DNA of 64,000 bases, taken from assembly GCA_000507305.1 (NCBI GenBank), contig DF239411.1, forward strand, positions 177,615-241,614, written 5' to 3'. Of this stretch, positions 46,912-57,642 are shown piece after piece. Every line of letters starts with the position of its first letter. Position 1 is the stretch's first letter. The notes below the pieces were generated by a model. The model was given only the letters and a program-made list of their open reading frames with translations. It was not told where the DNA came from and did not search any database. This DNA is from Breviolum minutum Mf 1.05b.01 (Eukaryota > Sar > Dinophyceae > Suessiales > Symbiodiniaceae). A program made the translations under genes and the position numbers.

Positions 46912-47930
46912 GTGAAGCCAGTAACTAGTAGTCAGCCTGGAACTTGGCCGGATGAGGAAGTCATTTCGGTTGGTACATCCCTCGGTCACTTGGATGATCC
47001 GGTCAGCGCTTGGCGAAAAGTTATGACGTGCCTCGCGGTGAAAGGCCGCCCAGGCTTCGAACCATGCACCGGTGTCCGTGAGTTTGTCAAACCATTCCTA
47101 TCCGGCAAACTTCGAATTGTTCAGTTTCATGGCAAACCCGGATTTTTTGGATCATCTAAGCCCCTCGAGGTGATGTTTTGTTTCCCGAAAAGGAACATTC
47201 AGCTTGCATGTGGTTGTCGTCACCAATGATAAACAAGATGGTTTTCAGTTGGATTGACATGTTGGAACGTCCCTCGTTAGAGAAGCTCTAAGTCCTAAAT
47301 CTGTCATTGAGGTGTCTGAGATCTCAAACCTTCTCAATGATAAGAAGGGTTTGTTGGCTTGCAGATCCATTGACAGGAATAGCTGTAATGAAATTAGCAA
47401 TGCTGGAAATTGCCTTGCGATAGTCTTCAAGTCTTCTTCATCCAACACTGAGTTGTGACAATTCTATCTCCATTCCAAGACGCATCCTGAGAACCCAAGG
47501 GGGGTTGCCTCTCCAACTCGAAAAGTGGCTCTTCCGTAGAAAAGCTTCTGAGTCTGTGATTTGACACTCAGGAACCCATTGAAGATATTGAAGTGGCCCA
47601 CGGATGCCCACAGTTCACGATTTTTTGTTCATCCCAACATGAACAGCAAGGGTGATTTCAGAAAAAAACAGCTTGGATGACTTCTGAAAACCCCAGCATG
47701 ACATGCTCCCATGGCCCCTATACCAGGGAACCCAGTTGATCCGTCTGTTCCGATCTCATTTCGTCTGGAAAAAGTTCATCAAACCGGATGTTCTCATCAA
47801 TGCTCAAAAAATGGCTATACCCCCATTCTGTGAAGGAATCATCGATGAACTGAGCAGTGTTGAAAAACACACACACCTTAAAGTTCTACTTCGTCAATCA
47901 AGGATCCTCATATCATGGCTTATCTTGATC
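46912..47930 (+). pseudogene. decayed intronless coding stretch, unknown
   Basis: A + frame reads WPDEEVISVGTSLGHLDDPV, VSAWRKVMTCLAVKGRPGFE and FLSGKLRIVQFHGKPGFFGS to about 47170. Coding character then continues in other + frames: VVVVTNDKQDGFQLD, then GTSLVREALSPKSVIEVSEI and SNLLNDKKGLLACRSIDRN to 47457, and later LIRLFRSHFVWKKFIKPDVL to about 47930. Repeated frame changes without splice borders suggest an old retrocopy or mobile-element ORF. No reverse transcriptase, integrase or other diagnostic motif could be read. A competing - strand exon (LDEEDLKTIARQFPALLISL, about 47448-47330) covers part of it, so the strand is not certain. Confidence 0.33.
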
Positions 47931-47939
47931 CCCATATAG

Positions 47940-49885
47940 CTTGGTAGTTGTCCGTTGTCCACTCCCTTTGTAAATATCATGTTTTTTGCCTTTGGACTAT
48001 GGTCCATCAGACTTTTTCATCACTCAACTACTAAACTTCCCACCAAAATTTCACCCCCAAGGATACTAGCAAGTTGCCTCCTCGTCATCGTTTCCTGCCT
48101 GAAAACAAGAAACGGTCGGTTTTTTCCCCGTGGAGTTGGCAAAAATCCACGTATTGTCGGTATTCAGTATTCAGAATGGATTCTTCTTAGATATGAATAT
48201 ATATATATATATATATATGATAGTAACTATGAACGAATTGCGGATATCGTGTGGATTCAATTTATATAGATATTTGATTGCGTTAAACATGTACAAGAAT
48301 TTATATAATAAAGATAGTGTGCAGCTACTGTGTAGATTCATTGCCGAGATAAGGAAGGAAATATGTTCCCTAATTCATTCCGCCAAAAACCCAGGCTGTA
48401 ATCATCGCAGAAGTGCAGGTATCCTTTCTGCCATTCATAGCAACCATATATCCACATNAATTATTTTGTTTTTTGGCTCCGGAAGCTTTTATCGGCTACT
48501 AAGACTACCAAAAACCCAAAAAAACTCGAAAAAAAAAAGCAAAAAAACAAAAACCAACAAAAAAAACAAAGGATTCTGAGGAATGTCTGGGCCAAGGACT
48601 TTGTTCAGAGGCATTGGCAACAAAAAAGATCAACCACAACTTTTTTTGGTAGCCGGCACAAAAATAACGATAGAAACGAATGACACAAAAACAAGAGTTT
48701 TAAGGAGATGTGAGAGCCTATCTATGGTATGATAGCCTTTGTTTTTTTGTGTTGCGTGTTTCCTTTGTTAAGTATTCCGGACAAATGGATTTCATTTTGC
48801 CCAACAAAAAATGGACCTGGATTGAAGAAAAGGTTTGCTAAGGAATGAATTAGGTCTACCTTAAAGAAGAGGCTTTGCTGAAAGGAAGATCTACTGGGAA
48901 TAAGAGAGACTATTTTACTTTAAAGAAGAAGTTTTATCTCAGATATGTTGTCTAGTTCGAAGATTTGTTTTACAGGCCTGTTCTTTGAAGAAGCATTTGT
49001 TCTCTCCAAAGTATTGTACATGTAAGAAGCCGCTTTGAAGAAGGTGCGGTGTTTATGTAAAAGGTATTGGGCCTACCCGGCAAGGAGAGGCCTCACTTAT
49101 AGGAAACCATCACTTGAGAGAATAAACGTTTCTTTAAAGAAGAGGTTTTGCTTCAAAAGGTAGCTAACTTTAGATAATACATGAACACATAGCTTTTTTG
49201 TTTCTTCTTTGCTGAGCAGGCTTCGCTCGCAAATACTGTGGTCTATTACAATTAGACAAATGAAAATTAAAAATGGTTTTCAGTTGCTTATCTGCAAGTG
49301 GAGTGTCTAGTACAAAGAATATCTTCTCGCAAATACCATGGTCTATTGGAATTAGACAAATGAAAATTCGAAAACGGCTTTACGTTGCCTTTCTGCAAGT
49401 GGAGGGAGTGTCTAGTACAAGGAAGATGCAAATACTAAGAACCAAGTTTGTTTTGATGAGGAAAGAATACAACCAAGAAGAAGAAAAAGACTTGCAAAAT
49501 ACTGCGAAGAAGTATACCCATGAAGAGATGTAAAACCAGGCTTGGACATCATTGAAAAATACACTTTTTTATGGAAAATAGGGGTCCGGAGGACGCTGAC
49601 CTCTCCAGAAAGCTAAAAAAAATGAGACATTGATGGGTCCCTTGCTTTCTGATGGATCCGTAACCCAAGTGCCATCAACCTCCCAATTCCCTCTTTAAGT
49701 GCCAGTCCACCCTGACCTTCATCATTGGCCTGGGACATAAATCCAATACTGGTGAATACATGGACTACCATGCAGGGATTGATAGATGTGACGACCATCA
49801 CTGGCGCATGAAGGGTCAAGTTTCTTCAAGGAGTCGGACTGGAAGATCTACTGTATTTTTTGGAAATGTGATGAATTAATTACAC
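47940..49885. other. simple and degenerate repeats, no gene
   Basis: It holds (AT)n at 48198-48219, an A-rich tract at about 48505-48573 and degenerate tandem copies of TTTAAAGAAGAGGTTTTGCT over 48820-49160. No exon is supported. Confidence 0.6.
49236..49430. repeat. direct repeat of about 95 bp
   Basis: The block with ATGGTCTATTGGAATTAGAC and GCAAGTGGAG...GTGTCTAGTACAA occurs twice, side by side (about 49236-49320 and 49331-49430), with small indels. Confidence 0.8.
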
Positions 49886-50247
49886 AATCAATATCATGAT
49901 GTATACAGTAGAGTAAATGTATATGCTATATAGTGACTATTGTGGTGGGACTGTTGCAAGGCGGGAACCAGGTCCAATTTCTATGTATTTCTTCCTTGTC
50001 GGAAACTCGGATTTCCTTTAGTCCACTATCCTCAAAGAACCGTCCGGGACGTCACCTGGTGCATTGCATTAAGGTTTGATGCACCTGATACCCCCTTTGA
50101 AATTGAACATGAATAAAATACCAGATCCTTTACAACTCCTTTTGAAGTACAACATGGTTGGAAAGATGATTCACAATGAAAAGGAGTCGCCTTTTTTCAG
50201 GGAAACATTTCGGGCGGAGGGGTCCACCACCAGCTGGGGGATCTCAC

Positions 50248-52090
50248 CACTTCTTTCATGGAAAGCGGCTCCAACTCTTCATCCGACTTCTCCTGAGCAT
50301 TTTCGGAATCTGAACCGAAACGAAACGAAACGGCCAGACATGGGAAGAATCAGGAGGAATGGGATTTCCGCCGTCCAAACAGAAGTTTCAATGCATTTTT
50401 GTTGTGCTTGGTAGCCACTACGGCATGTCATCACATGAATTCGTTGATCATGACATATCATGACTTATTGAAACCGATCAAAGTGTTGAAAATATAATGT
50501 TTCCCAAAACAATCGAGGCATGTCGTGTAGGTGCAAAAATTTGTTTCAGCCTTCATGTGTGGGACTGGTCCATCAACGCTTCGGGAATGGGGCTGTTTTT
50601 ATGCCACTAAAATGTGGCAAACAAATACCTGCTGCCTAGGCGCGACAACAGCTTGCATAGACAAATCAATGGCTCCCTGGCCATTCGAGGACAGCAAAGA
50701 TTACAAAAACATCCACAAGGACCTTGGAATCCTCATCATCAACTTCATCATCCTCCTCGTCATCATCCTCCTCATCATCCTCATCCTCATCCTCATCCTC
50801 ATCCCCATCCTCATCACGAGTCATCATGAGCCATGAGAAGGATTCAACCATTGGCAGCAAGGAAAGCCTTCAGATTAAAATGGGTTGAGGGATTTTGTGG
50901 TTCCTTCGTGCCACCTTCATACATTTGATGGCCAGAAATCCCTTATAGCTTTTGTTGGGGGGTTCATACATCCCAACCAATGCATGACGTTGGTCAATCA
51001 AAATAAGAATCCGCTGTTGTTCAGTCTGGCTTGCTATATTTCTATTTCATATATAGTTGTTACATCTGTTGCAGCATTGGTGTTCAGTGATTCATTCTTT
51101 CGTAGTTTGATAAACTCCCTTTCGAAGTCGAAATTGTTAATTGCTTTTCCAACATGATCTACCCAAATGAACATTACATACGGGTGAAGTATGTTCAATT
51201 GTATGAACGAATCTATCAGACATTTTCGGATCATCGCTTAAAGGATTCAAATTCTTCATTGAAAAATATTTGCCGTTTTGTGTTCACCACTTCAAACAAA
51301 CTTGCTGGAATATTCATACCTACATTTTCCTTTGTTCATGTGGCCATTGTTCACCTTTCACGTAGGTAAATAATCCATAGATGTTCATCACCAGAAAAAC
51401 TAAGAAGTTGTAAGTGGCATGAAACGATATGAAATGTGTTTTAAAGAAGTACCTGGTTCATTGGTTCCATGAACAGGGAACACGTATTTCCGCTCCACCT
51501 TTGTCGGCTCGATGTGCATAGTCGCCATCGCAAGGCCCTCTGCTTGGAGACAGCTCGTCATGTCCTTGGATGGATGACCGTATGGGGGCCTAGGAAGGAT
51601 TCGAACCCATCGAAGCATGGCACTGAAACGAAGGCCACTAAAAAATGTTCAATCGAGGAAAAGCAAAACAACGCACACCAACTTATCAGAGGCAAAAGGT
51701 AGAATATGATGGAATGATGAACAGTACACGTATGATTGCATGGTCTGTATCAGTTTGCAACATCCGCAAATCATTGACACTACGGGTCCGCCATTGTAGT
51801 GGATGGGCTCGGTGGCTGCGACTTCATCTCAATCTTCTCCAAATGGTTTGCTTGAGTCTTCAACTCTACCTGCAGCAGTCTTGAATAATCTTGACATGTG
51901 TTTAATGTGTGAGGACTTACATACTATGCTGCTATCAATGTAGATTCCCCGTAGTGAACTGAGAATGGCAAGATGGAACATGCCCCATATCTTAACATGT
52001 GTTTCCATGTCTTCTCCCACTGAACATGCGAGATGGTTGCTTTATTTCCATCACCCAAATCGGTGGCTTCCAAAAGAACACATTCCAGGC
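50248..52090 (-). CDS. unknown gene, copy 1 of the tandem duplicate
   Basis: Exon 52090-51997 (acceptor GCACAAAG, donor ACAT|GTTAAG) reads LECVLLEATDLGDGNKATIS, then HVQWEKTWKH. Exon 51589-51453 (acceptor TTCCTAG, donor CCAG|GTACTT) reads PPYGHPSKDMTSCLQAEGLA, then IEPTKVERKYVFPVHGTNEP. Exon 51014-50915 (acceptor ACAACAG, donor AAG|GTGGCA) reads GFLFLIDQRHALVGMYEPPN, then KSYKGFLAIKCMK. An acidic exon at about 50850-50725 reads DEDEDEDEDD... to VDDEDSK. Exon 50292-50248 (acceptor GCTCAG, donor GTG|GTGAGA, 45 nt) reads EKSDEELEPLSMKEV. The exon corresponding to 54939-54877 of copy 2 is deleted here. The protein is not recognised. Its acidic stretch is typical of nuclear or chaperone-like proteins, but that is only suggestive. 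Confidence 0.6.
50964..51370. other. low-support frames inside copy 1
   Basis: A - strand frame near 51234-51034 (HVGKAINNFDFEREFIKLRK) looks coding in copy 1, but in copy 2 the matching CGA codon is TGA. Splice borders are unclear. It may be intronic. Confidence 0.3.
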
Positions 52091-52174
52091 CTTTGTGCGC
52101 AAATCAAAAACAGGGGAGATATTTAACAACAAAAACCTGGGACCGGTTAGGTAATCAAACATTTCACTACATCA

Positions 52175-52799
52175 CCAGGGAGAATCGAACGCCTATAATC
52201 GCCTATACATCCCCCCTCCCTCCAAAATTGCTTATCTCAATCTTCACCCCCTCACCCGCAATCGAGACATAACCATGAAATTGAACCCCTGTTTCATGTT
52301 TTCTAAAGCAAAGGGAACTCCAGCTGGTCTCCGCCAGCCTTCGTAACATGTGCTGTCGCGCTAGAAATCTTCATGGGAGACATATAATTGTTCTTGTCAT
52401 CAGCATGCTGATTGTCATTATCATGAAAATCATCGTCGTCATTAGCATTGTCGTCATCATCGTATGCAATGATATCCGCAAACTTTCCCACAGAATAGTT
52501 TGGGCTCGCAAGGCTTGCAATAGCATATCAGTTAATTGTCAAAACCCTTCCAAACCCTTTTCATAGTGGGATGAACAATCGAACCGAACAGAAAACACAC
52601 AAAGAGACACAAGAAGATGTAGACACCATAAAAATAATCAACCAAGATACATGCGGAGATCCACCCAGAAGAACAGGCATTTTTCCCTGTTGCTGCCGGT
52701 GGACCAGTTGGGACACACGAATTTCCCACCGAAGACCAGCATGAGTCACATGAGTATAAGATCTGTACATCTCCGCATTGGGAACCCACAAAATCCAAA
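52175..52799. other. segment specific to copy 1
   Basis: It replaces the position held by 55380-56035 in copy 2. There is a GTCATCATCGT-type tract near 52390-52480 and no supportable exon. Confidence 0.5.
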
Positions 52800-53371
52800 T
52801 GGTTGATTCATGTTGATGGCGTTTCTTTGCTGAATCGCTATATTACATAAAGAAACAACAATCTGTAAAGTGCAACCAAAGGCAAGAGACAGGCTGTAAG
52901 ATGTTTCCAAGTCCCCAATCAATTGGCCCTTTCTCAAATCAAAACATCAGCAATGTACTCGGGAGGCGAGACGCATTAGTTGCTTTGCAAGCTGATGCGC
53001 GCACAACTCAATCAATATCATGATGTATGCAGTAGAGTAAATGTATATGCTATATAGTGACTATTGTGGTGGGACTGTTGCAAGGCGGGAACCAGGTCCA
53101 ATTTCTATGTATTTCTTCCTTGTCGGAAACTCGGATTTCATTTAGTCTACTATCCTCAAAGAACCGTCCGGGACGTCACCTGGTGCATTGCATTAAGGTT
53201 TGATGCACCTGATACCCCCTTTGAAATTGAACATGAATAAAATACCAGATCCTTTACAACTCCTTTTGAAGTACAACATGGTTGGAAAGATTGTTCACAA
53301 TGAAAAGGAGTCGCCTTTTTTCAGGGAAACATTTCGGGCGGAGGGGTCCACCACCAGCTGGGGGATCTCGC

Positions 53372-55295
53372 CACTTCTTTCATGGAAAGCGGCTCCAACT
53401 CTTCATCCGACTTCTCCTGAGCATTTTCAGAATCTGAACCGAAACGAAACGAAACGGCCAGACATGGGAAGAATCAGGAGGAATGGGATTTCCGCCATCC
53501 AAACAGAAGTTTCAATGCATTTTTGTTGTGCTAGGTAGCCACTGCGGCATATGTCATCACATGAATTCATTGATCATGACTTATTGAACCCGATCAAAGT
53601 GTTGAAAATACAGTAAGTGAAAATGTAATGTTTCCCAAAACAATCGAGGCATGTCGTGTAGGTGCAAAATTTTGTTTCAGCCTTCATGTGTGGGACTGGT
53701 CCATCAACGCTTCGGGAATGGGGCTGTTTTTATGCCACTAAAATGTGGCAAACAAATACCTGCTGCCTAGGCGCGACAACAGCTTGCATAGACAAATCAA
53801 TGGCTCCCTGGCCAGTCGAGGACAGCAAAGATTACAAAAACATCCACAAGGACCTTGGAATCATCAACATCACCATCATCCTCATCAACTTCATCATCCT
53901 CCTCATCATCATCCTCCTCGTCATCATCACCATCATCCTCATCAACTTCATCATCCTTCTCCTCATCATCATCCTCCTCGTCATCATCACCATCATCCTC
54001 ATCAACTTCATCATCCTCCTCCTCATCATCACCCTCATCATCAACTTCATCATCCTCATCAACTTCATCATCCTCCTCCTCATCATCATCCTCATCATCA
54101 ACTTCATCATCCTCATCATCAACTTGATCATCCTCATCATCATCCTCCTCATCACCATCCTCCTCATCATCATCCTCCTCATCCTCATCATCAACTTCAT
54201 CATCCTCCTCATCATCATCATCGTCATCCTCATCCTCATCCTCATCCTCATCCTCATCCTCCTCCTCCTCATCATCATCCTCGTCCTCATCCTCATCATC
54301 ATGAGTCATCATGAGCCATGAGAAGGATTCAACCATTGGCTGCAAGGAAAGCCTTCAGATTAAAATGGGTTGAGGGATTTTGTGGTTCCTTCGTGCCACC
54401 TTCATACATTTGATGGCCAGAAATCCCTTATAACTTTTGTTGGGGGGTTCATACATCCCAACCAATGCATGATGTTGGTCCATCAAAATAAGAATCTGCT
54501 GTTGTTCAGTCTGACGTGCTATATATCTATTTCATATATAGTTGTTACATCTGTTGCAGCATTGATGTTCAGTGATTCATGCTTTCATAGTTTGATAAAC
54601 TCCCTTTCGAAGTCGAAATTGTTCATTGCTTTTCCAAAAGGATCTACACAAATGAACATTACATACGGTTGAAGTATGTTCAATTGTATGAACGAATCTA
54701 TCAGATATTTGCGGATCATCGCTTAAATGATTCAAATTCTTCATTGAATAATATACGCCGTTATGTGTTCACCACTTCAAACAAACCTACTGGAATATTC
54801 ATACCTATATTTTCCCTTGTTCATGTGGCCATTGTTCACCTTTCACGTAGGTAAATAATCCATACATGTTCATCACCTGAAAAACTGCCAGACTTCCCAC
54901 AATCAAGATCCGAGCCTCGCTCACAGCAGCCAAATCTTCCTGGATTTTTGATAGCGACGTTCAAAAGAAAAAGGAGGGCAGTTTGAAAGGTGACATGATT
55001 GGAAGTGATGTATGGGAGGTATTCTGTATTCTTTTGCTCATCTACTTTTTGTAAGAAGTGGTAAATGGCATGAAACGACATGAAATGTGCTTTAGAGAAG
55101 TACAGTACCTGGTTCATTGGTTCCATGAACAGGGAACATGTAGATTCCCCGTAGTAAACTGAGAATGGCAAGATGGAACATGCCTCATATCTTAACTAAC
55201 AATGTGTTTCCATGTCTTCTCCCACTGAACATGCAGGATGGTTGCTTTATTCCCATCACCCAAATCGGTGGCGCCCAAAAGAACATATTCCAGGC
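53372..55295 (-). pseudogene. unknown gene, copy 2 of the tandem duplicate, partly decayed
   Basis: Counterparts of the copy 1 exons lie at 55295 to about 55201 (LEYVLLGATDLGDGNKATIL), 54498-54400 (GMYEPPNKSYKGFLAIKCMK), the acidic exon (about 54302-53857, much longer than in copy 1) and 53416-53372 (EKSDEELEPLSMKEV). It keeps an exon lost in copy 1, 54939-54877 (63 nt, acceptor AAATCCAG, donor CAG|GTGATG), reading EDLAAVSEARILIVGSLAVF. Damage: the PPYGHP exon is removed by a deletion of roughly 450 nt, exon 54498-54400 is one A shorter (99 instead of 100 nt, shifting the frame), and the last exon has a GC donor instead of GT. It could still be transcribed. The intact ancestral set is the union of both copies. 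Confidence 0.55.
53857..54302. repeat. TCATCC/TCATCATCC complex trinucleotide-based tract
   Basis: About 445 bp of mixed TCA, TCC and ACT triplets. The copy 1 counterpart (about 50735-50815) is only about 80 bp. On the - strand it encodes an uninterrupted Asp/Glu run with occasional Val and Gly. Confidence 0.93.
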
Positions 55296-55408
55296 CTTTG
55301 TGCGCAAATCAAAAACAGGGAAGATATTTAACAACAAAAACCTGGGACCGGTCAGGTAATCAAACATTTCACTACATCATGTTTTCAATGGTGAACAATT
55401 TTTTGAAA

Positions 55409-55486
55409 CTGCACATGTCGACTTGGTTATATGGTGAACATGATTCGGGTTGGTTCACCAAAGACAAAAACTGTCGACATGTGCAG
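55409..55486. repeat. nested inverted repeats
   Basis: The outer arms CTGCACATGTCGAC (55409-55422) and GTCGACATGTGCAG (55473-55486) are perfect. The inner arms GGTGAAC and GTTCACC lie near 55433-55459. It sits at the start of the copy 2-specific core. Confidence 0.85.
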
Positions 55487-55560
55487 CTAAGGATTTTTGG
55501 AACAACAAAGTACTTTGATGGGATTTGACGAACTTACTGTATTTCAAGAATTTAAATCAT

Positions 55561-56000
55561 TGGACCTTCAGAAAAATTTGGATCACCGAAAATATGGCCT
55601 GGTGCACAAAATCTGCATCTCCAAAAATGGAAACTGAATCCCAAACCCGGGATCCCGAGTTGCTTCACATGTTGGCAAGTTTTGGATGCAAAGGGTTTGG
55701 CTGAACGGTCGCTTCCAAAAACTGTTCAAGAAAAACTTTGTAATCATCCACCAAACCTTTCGAATATTGCCACTTCTGTCCTGAATTGCAGGTGCAGCTG
55801 ATGTTGAGGCTGCCTCCCAAAAAATTCGCAGGGAGATGTTGCGAAAATCCGGTGACACGGTTCGTCCCCAGCCTCAGTAACCGCAGGAACTGTCACTGGA
55901 GCCATCTGGGTTGGTGCCATGGTGTCAACCACCTGGGAAGATGAAGCAGTTGCACTATGGCAAAATCACTGGCAGTATACAGGCATGTTCAATGGGAAAT
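55561..56000 (+). pseudogene. frame-hopping coding relic in the copy 2-specific core
   Basis: Three consecutive + frames look coding: MAWCTKSASPKMETESQTRD and PELLHMLASFGCKG (about 55590-55707), then QVLDAKGLAERSLPKTVQEK and LCNHPPNLSNIATSVLN (about 55672-55786), then GAADVEAASQKIRREMLRKS and GDTVRPQPQ (to TAA 55878-55880). The third frame continues after that TAA with PQELSLEPSGLVPWCQPPGK. This pattern fits an ORF broken by indels and one nonsense change. The alternative is real splicing at TTGCAG|G (about 55791). A - strand frame (VPAVTEAGDEPCHRIFATSP) overlaps it, so the strand is not settled. Confidence 0.33.
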
Positions 56001-56319
56001 GTGCGCATCTACATTTTAGATATGTCATAGCCTATTGGTTGATTCATGTTGACGGCGTTTCTTTGCTGAGTCGCTATTACTTAAAGAAACGACGTTCTGT
56101 AAACTAAACTGCAACCAGAGGCAAGAGACAGGCTGCAAGATGTTTCCAAGTCCCCAATCAATTGACCCTTACTCAAATCAAAACATGAGCAATGTACTCG
56201 CCTTCACTTTGGGCCTCCATTCACGGGCCTTGGCACAATGGCTCAAGAAGTGGGAAAAGAAAATCACACGTGAAAGATTGTGATAAGATTGTGTTTCTAT
56301 TCATGTGGCTATGGAACAG

Positions 56320-56395
56320 GATCCGCCAGCACCGGGAACATGACCCAACATCCCCAAAACGGAACCCGACAACAGATGTGATCGAAGAAACGTGA
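56320..56395 (+). CDS. possible terminal exon, low support
   Basis: After an acceptor GGAACAG, a frame reads IRQHREHDPTSPKRNPTTDV and ends IEET with TGA. It is basic and then acidic and protein-like, but no partner exon is proven. Confidence 0.25.
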
Positions 56396-56696
56396 CATGT
56401 TAATCTCACCTTTTTAGGATCACTTTAATTTACAAAAATATTGAAACAATCATCTTAAGAAACATACGTAGGTTAAAACATTTTTATATGTCTACTGTTT
56501 ACTAGTATTTGTGACAAAATGATACCCTAAAAATTCATGTGGTGCCAAACCAAAAAAGTGAATGCGATGTTTAAAAGAAAAGTGTGTAGCCAGGTTTGAT
56601 GTCATATGACACAATGACCTCAATGACCCCCCAAAAGAGATCTGACAAAGCAGAAACAACCCGCTCATATCATACGTAGAAGCGCATGGTGTCTAC

Positions 56697-56798
56697 CCCC
56701 AGAAACCACTCATCAACCAACACCACCCCAAAATGGGCGACGAAAAATTCCGCCTTAGCGCTGCCCATCTTGTCAGAGCCTGGCGTCGCCATCATCAT
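56697..56798 (-). CDS. candidate exon with a start codon, unknown
   Basis: An ATG at 56798 opens 34 codons in phase to a donor GGGG|GTAGAC (56697/56696), reading MMMATPGSDKMGSAKAEFFV, then AHFGVVLVDEWFLG. It has amphipathic and hydrophobic character and good base composition. Neither an upstream leader acceptor nor the next exon was found. Confidence 0.4.
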
Positions 56799-57415
56799 GT
56801 ACAATTTCAGACCAATCAGACTAGATATTGAGCATATTGGAAAACTTGGTTTAAAAAAAAAACCAACCTAGAATTCCCTGAAAGAAGGCAAAACACCTTA
56901 CGAACTATAAATATACATATAATATGTCAGCACCCTTATGTACCCCTAGTATGTGGCTACTGACCATCCCCTAAAAAAGTGGAAACAATGGGAGTTTTGT
57001 TGACGGCACACTTGCAGACAAATTGTAAGCATGGCAACACGAGCCTTTGTGCGTCAAATGTTTCTCCCCTTCGACAGGGTGCTAATATGGTTCATGAGAC
57101 CCTCAGTTCATTAACCAAAACATCTCAGAAACCATCTCCTAAAATCATAATATTGCGCAATAGAATACAGGATGAAGTTTTTTCCGACAAGAAAATGAGG
57201 CAAACAAATGTGAAAGGATGTGAAAGGATGTGAAAGGTTACATTTGCAGGATGAAAAACAATAATGCTTTATATCGTACATAATATAATGACATGCCCCT
57301 CTACACTTGCTATTCTGATTTCCTACAACTGTCCAAGAAGCAACTTCCGACATTTTTCCAAAAACAAAACAACTCACCAACTTCAATGCTACAAATCTCA
57401 GCGAGCCGAGCGTGC

Positions 57416-57642
57416 CTTTCTCGGACTTGCAGTCATTCCAAGCCCATGAGCCATAGGTAGTCTCATACCATCCCTTGTTCCACCTGGGCAAAGTCATCCC
57501 ATGGTAAACGACGGCACCGACGTTTGGAGTTGGTGGAGCTGGTGGCCCAGCAGAGGGGTGGTGAATTATTTTTGGTGCTTGGGTTGAAGCTTTTGGGATG
57601 TTGTCAAAAACTAGGATTTCTGCAGTTTGTTTCAAGTACACC
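57416..57642 (-). CDS. candidate exon, unknown
   Basis: An acceptor AATTTTCCAG|G starts a frame reading VYLKQTAEILVFDNIPKAST, a Pro-rich linker (HHPSAGPPAPPTPN) and GMTLPRWNKGWYETTYGSWA, then WNDCKSEK. A GC donor (AAAG|GCACGC) near 57416 would end it, otherwise the frame runs on to 57111. The Trp/Tyr-rich WYETTYGSWAW segment suggests a surface or binding domain, but no family is recognised. Confidence 0.45.

Larger units (their letters stand above)
49886..52963. repeat. tandem segmental duplication, copy 1
   Basis: It matches 53009-56203 in the same orientation over 49886-52174 and again over about 52800-52963. The segment 52175-52799 has no counterpart in copy 2. Confidence 0.93.
53009..56203. 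repeat. tandem segmental duplication, copy 2
   Basis: It matches copy 1 (49886-52963) at 53009-55379 and about 56036-56203, with its own indels and a different core (55380-56035). Confidence 0.93.

Noticed and set aside
51578..51600. tRNA-like B box GGTTCGAATCC on the - strand
   Set aside because: The T-stem does not pair, no A box or acceptor stem is found, and it is adjacent to a good coding exon.
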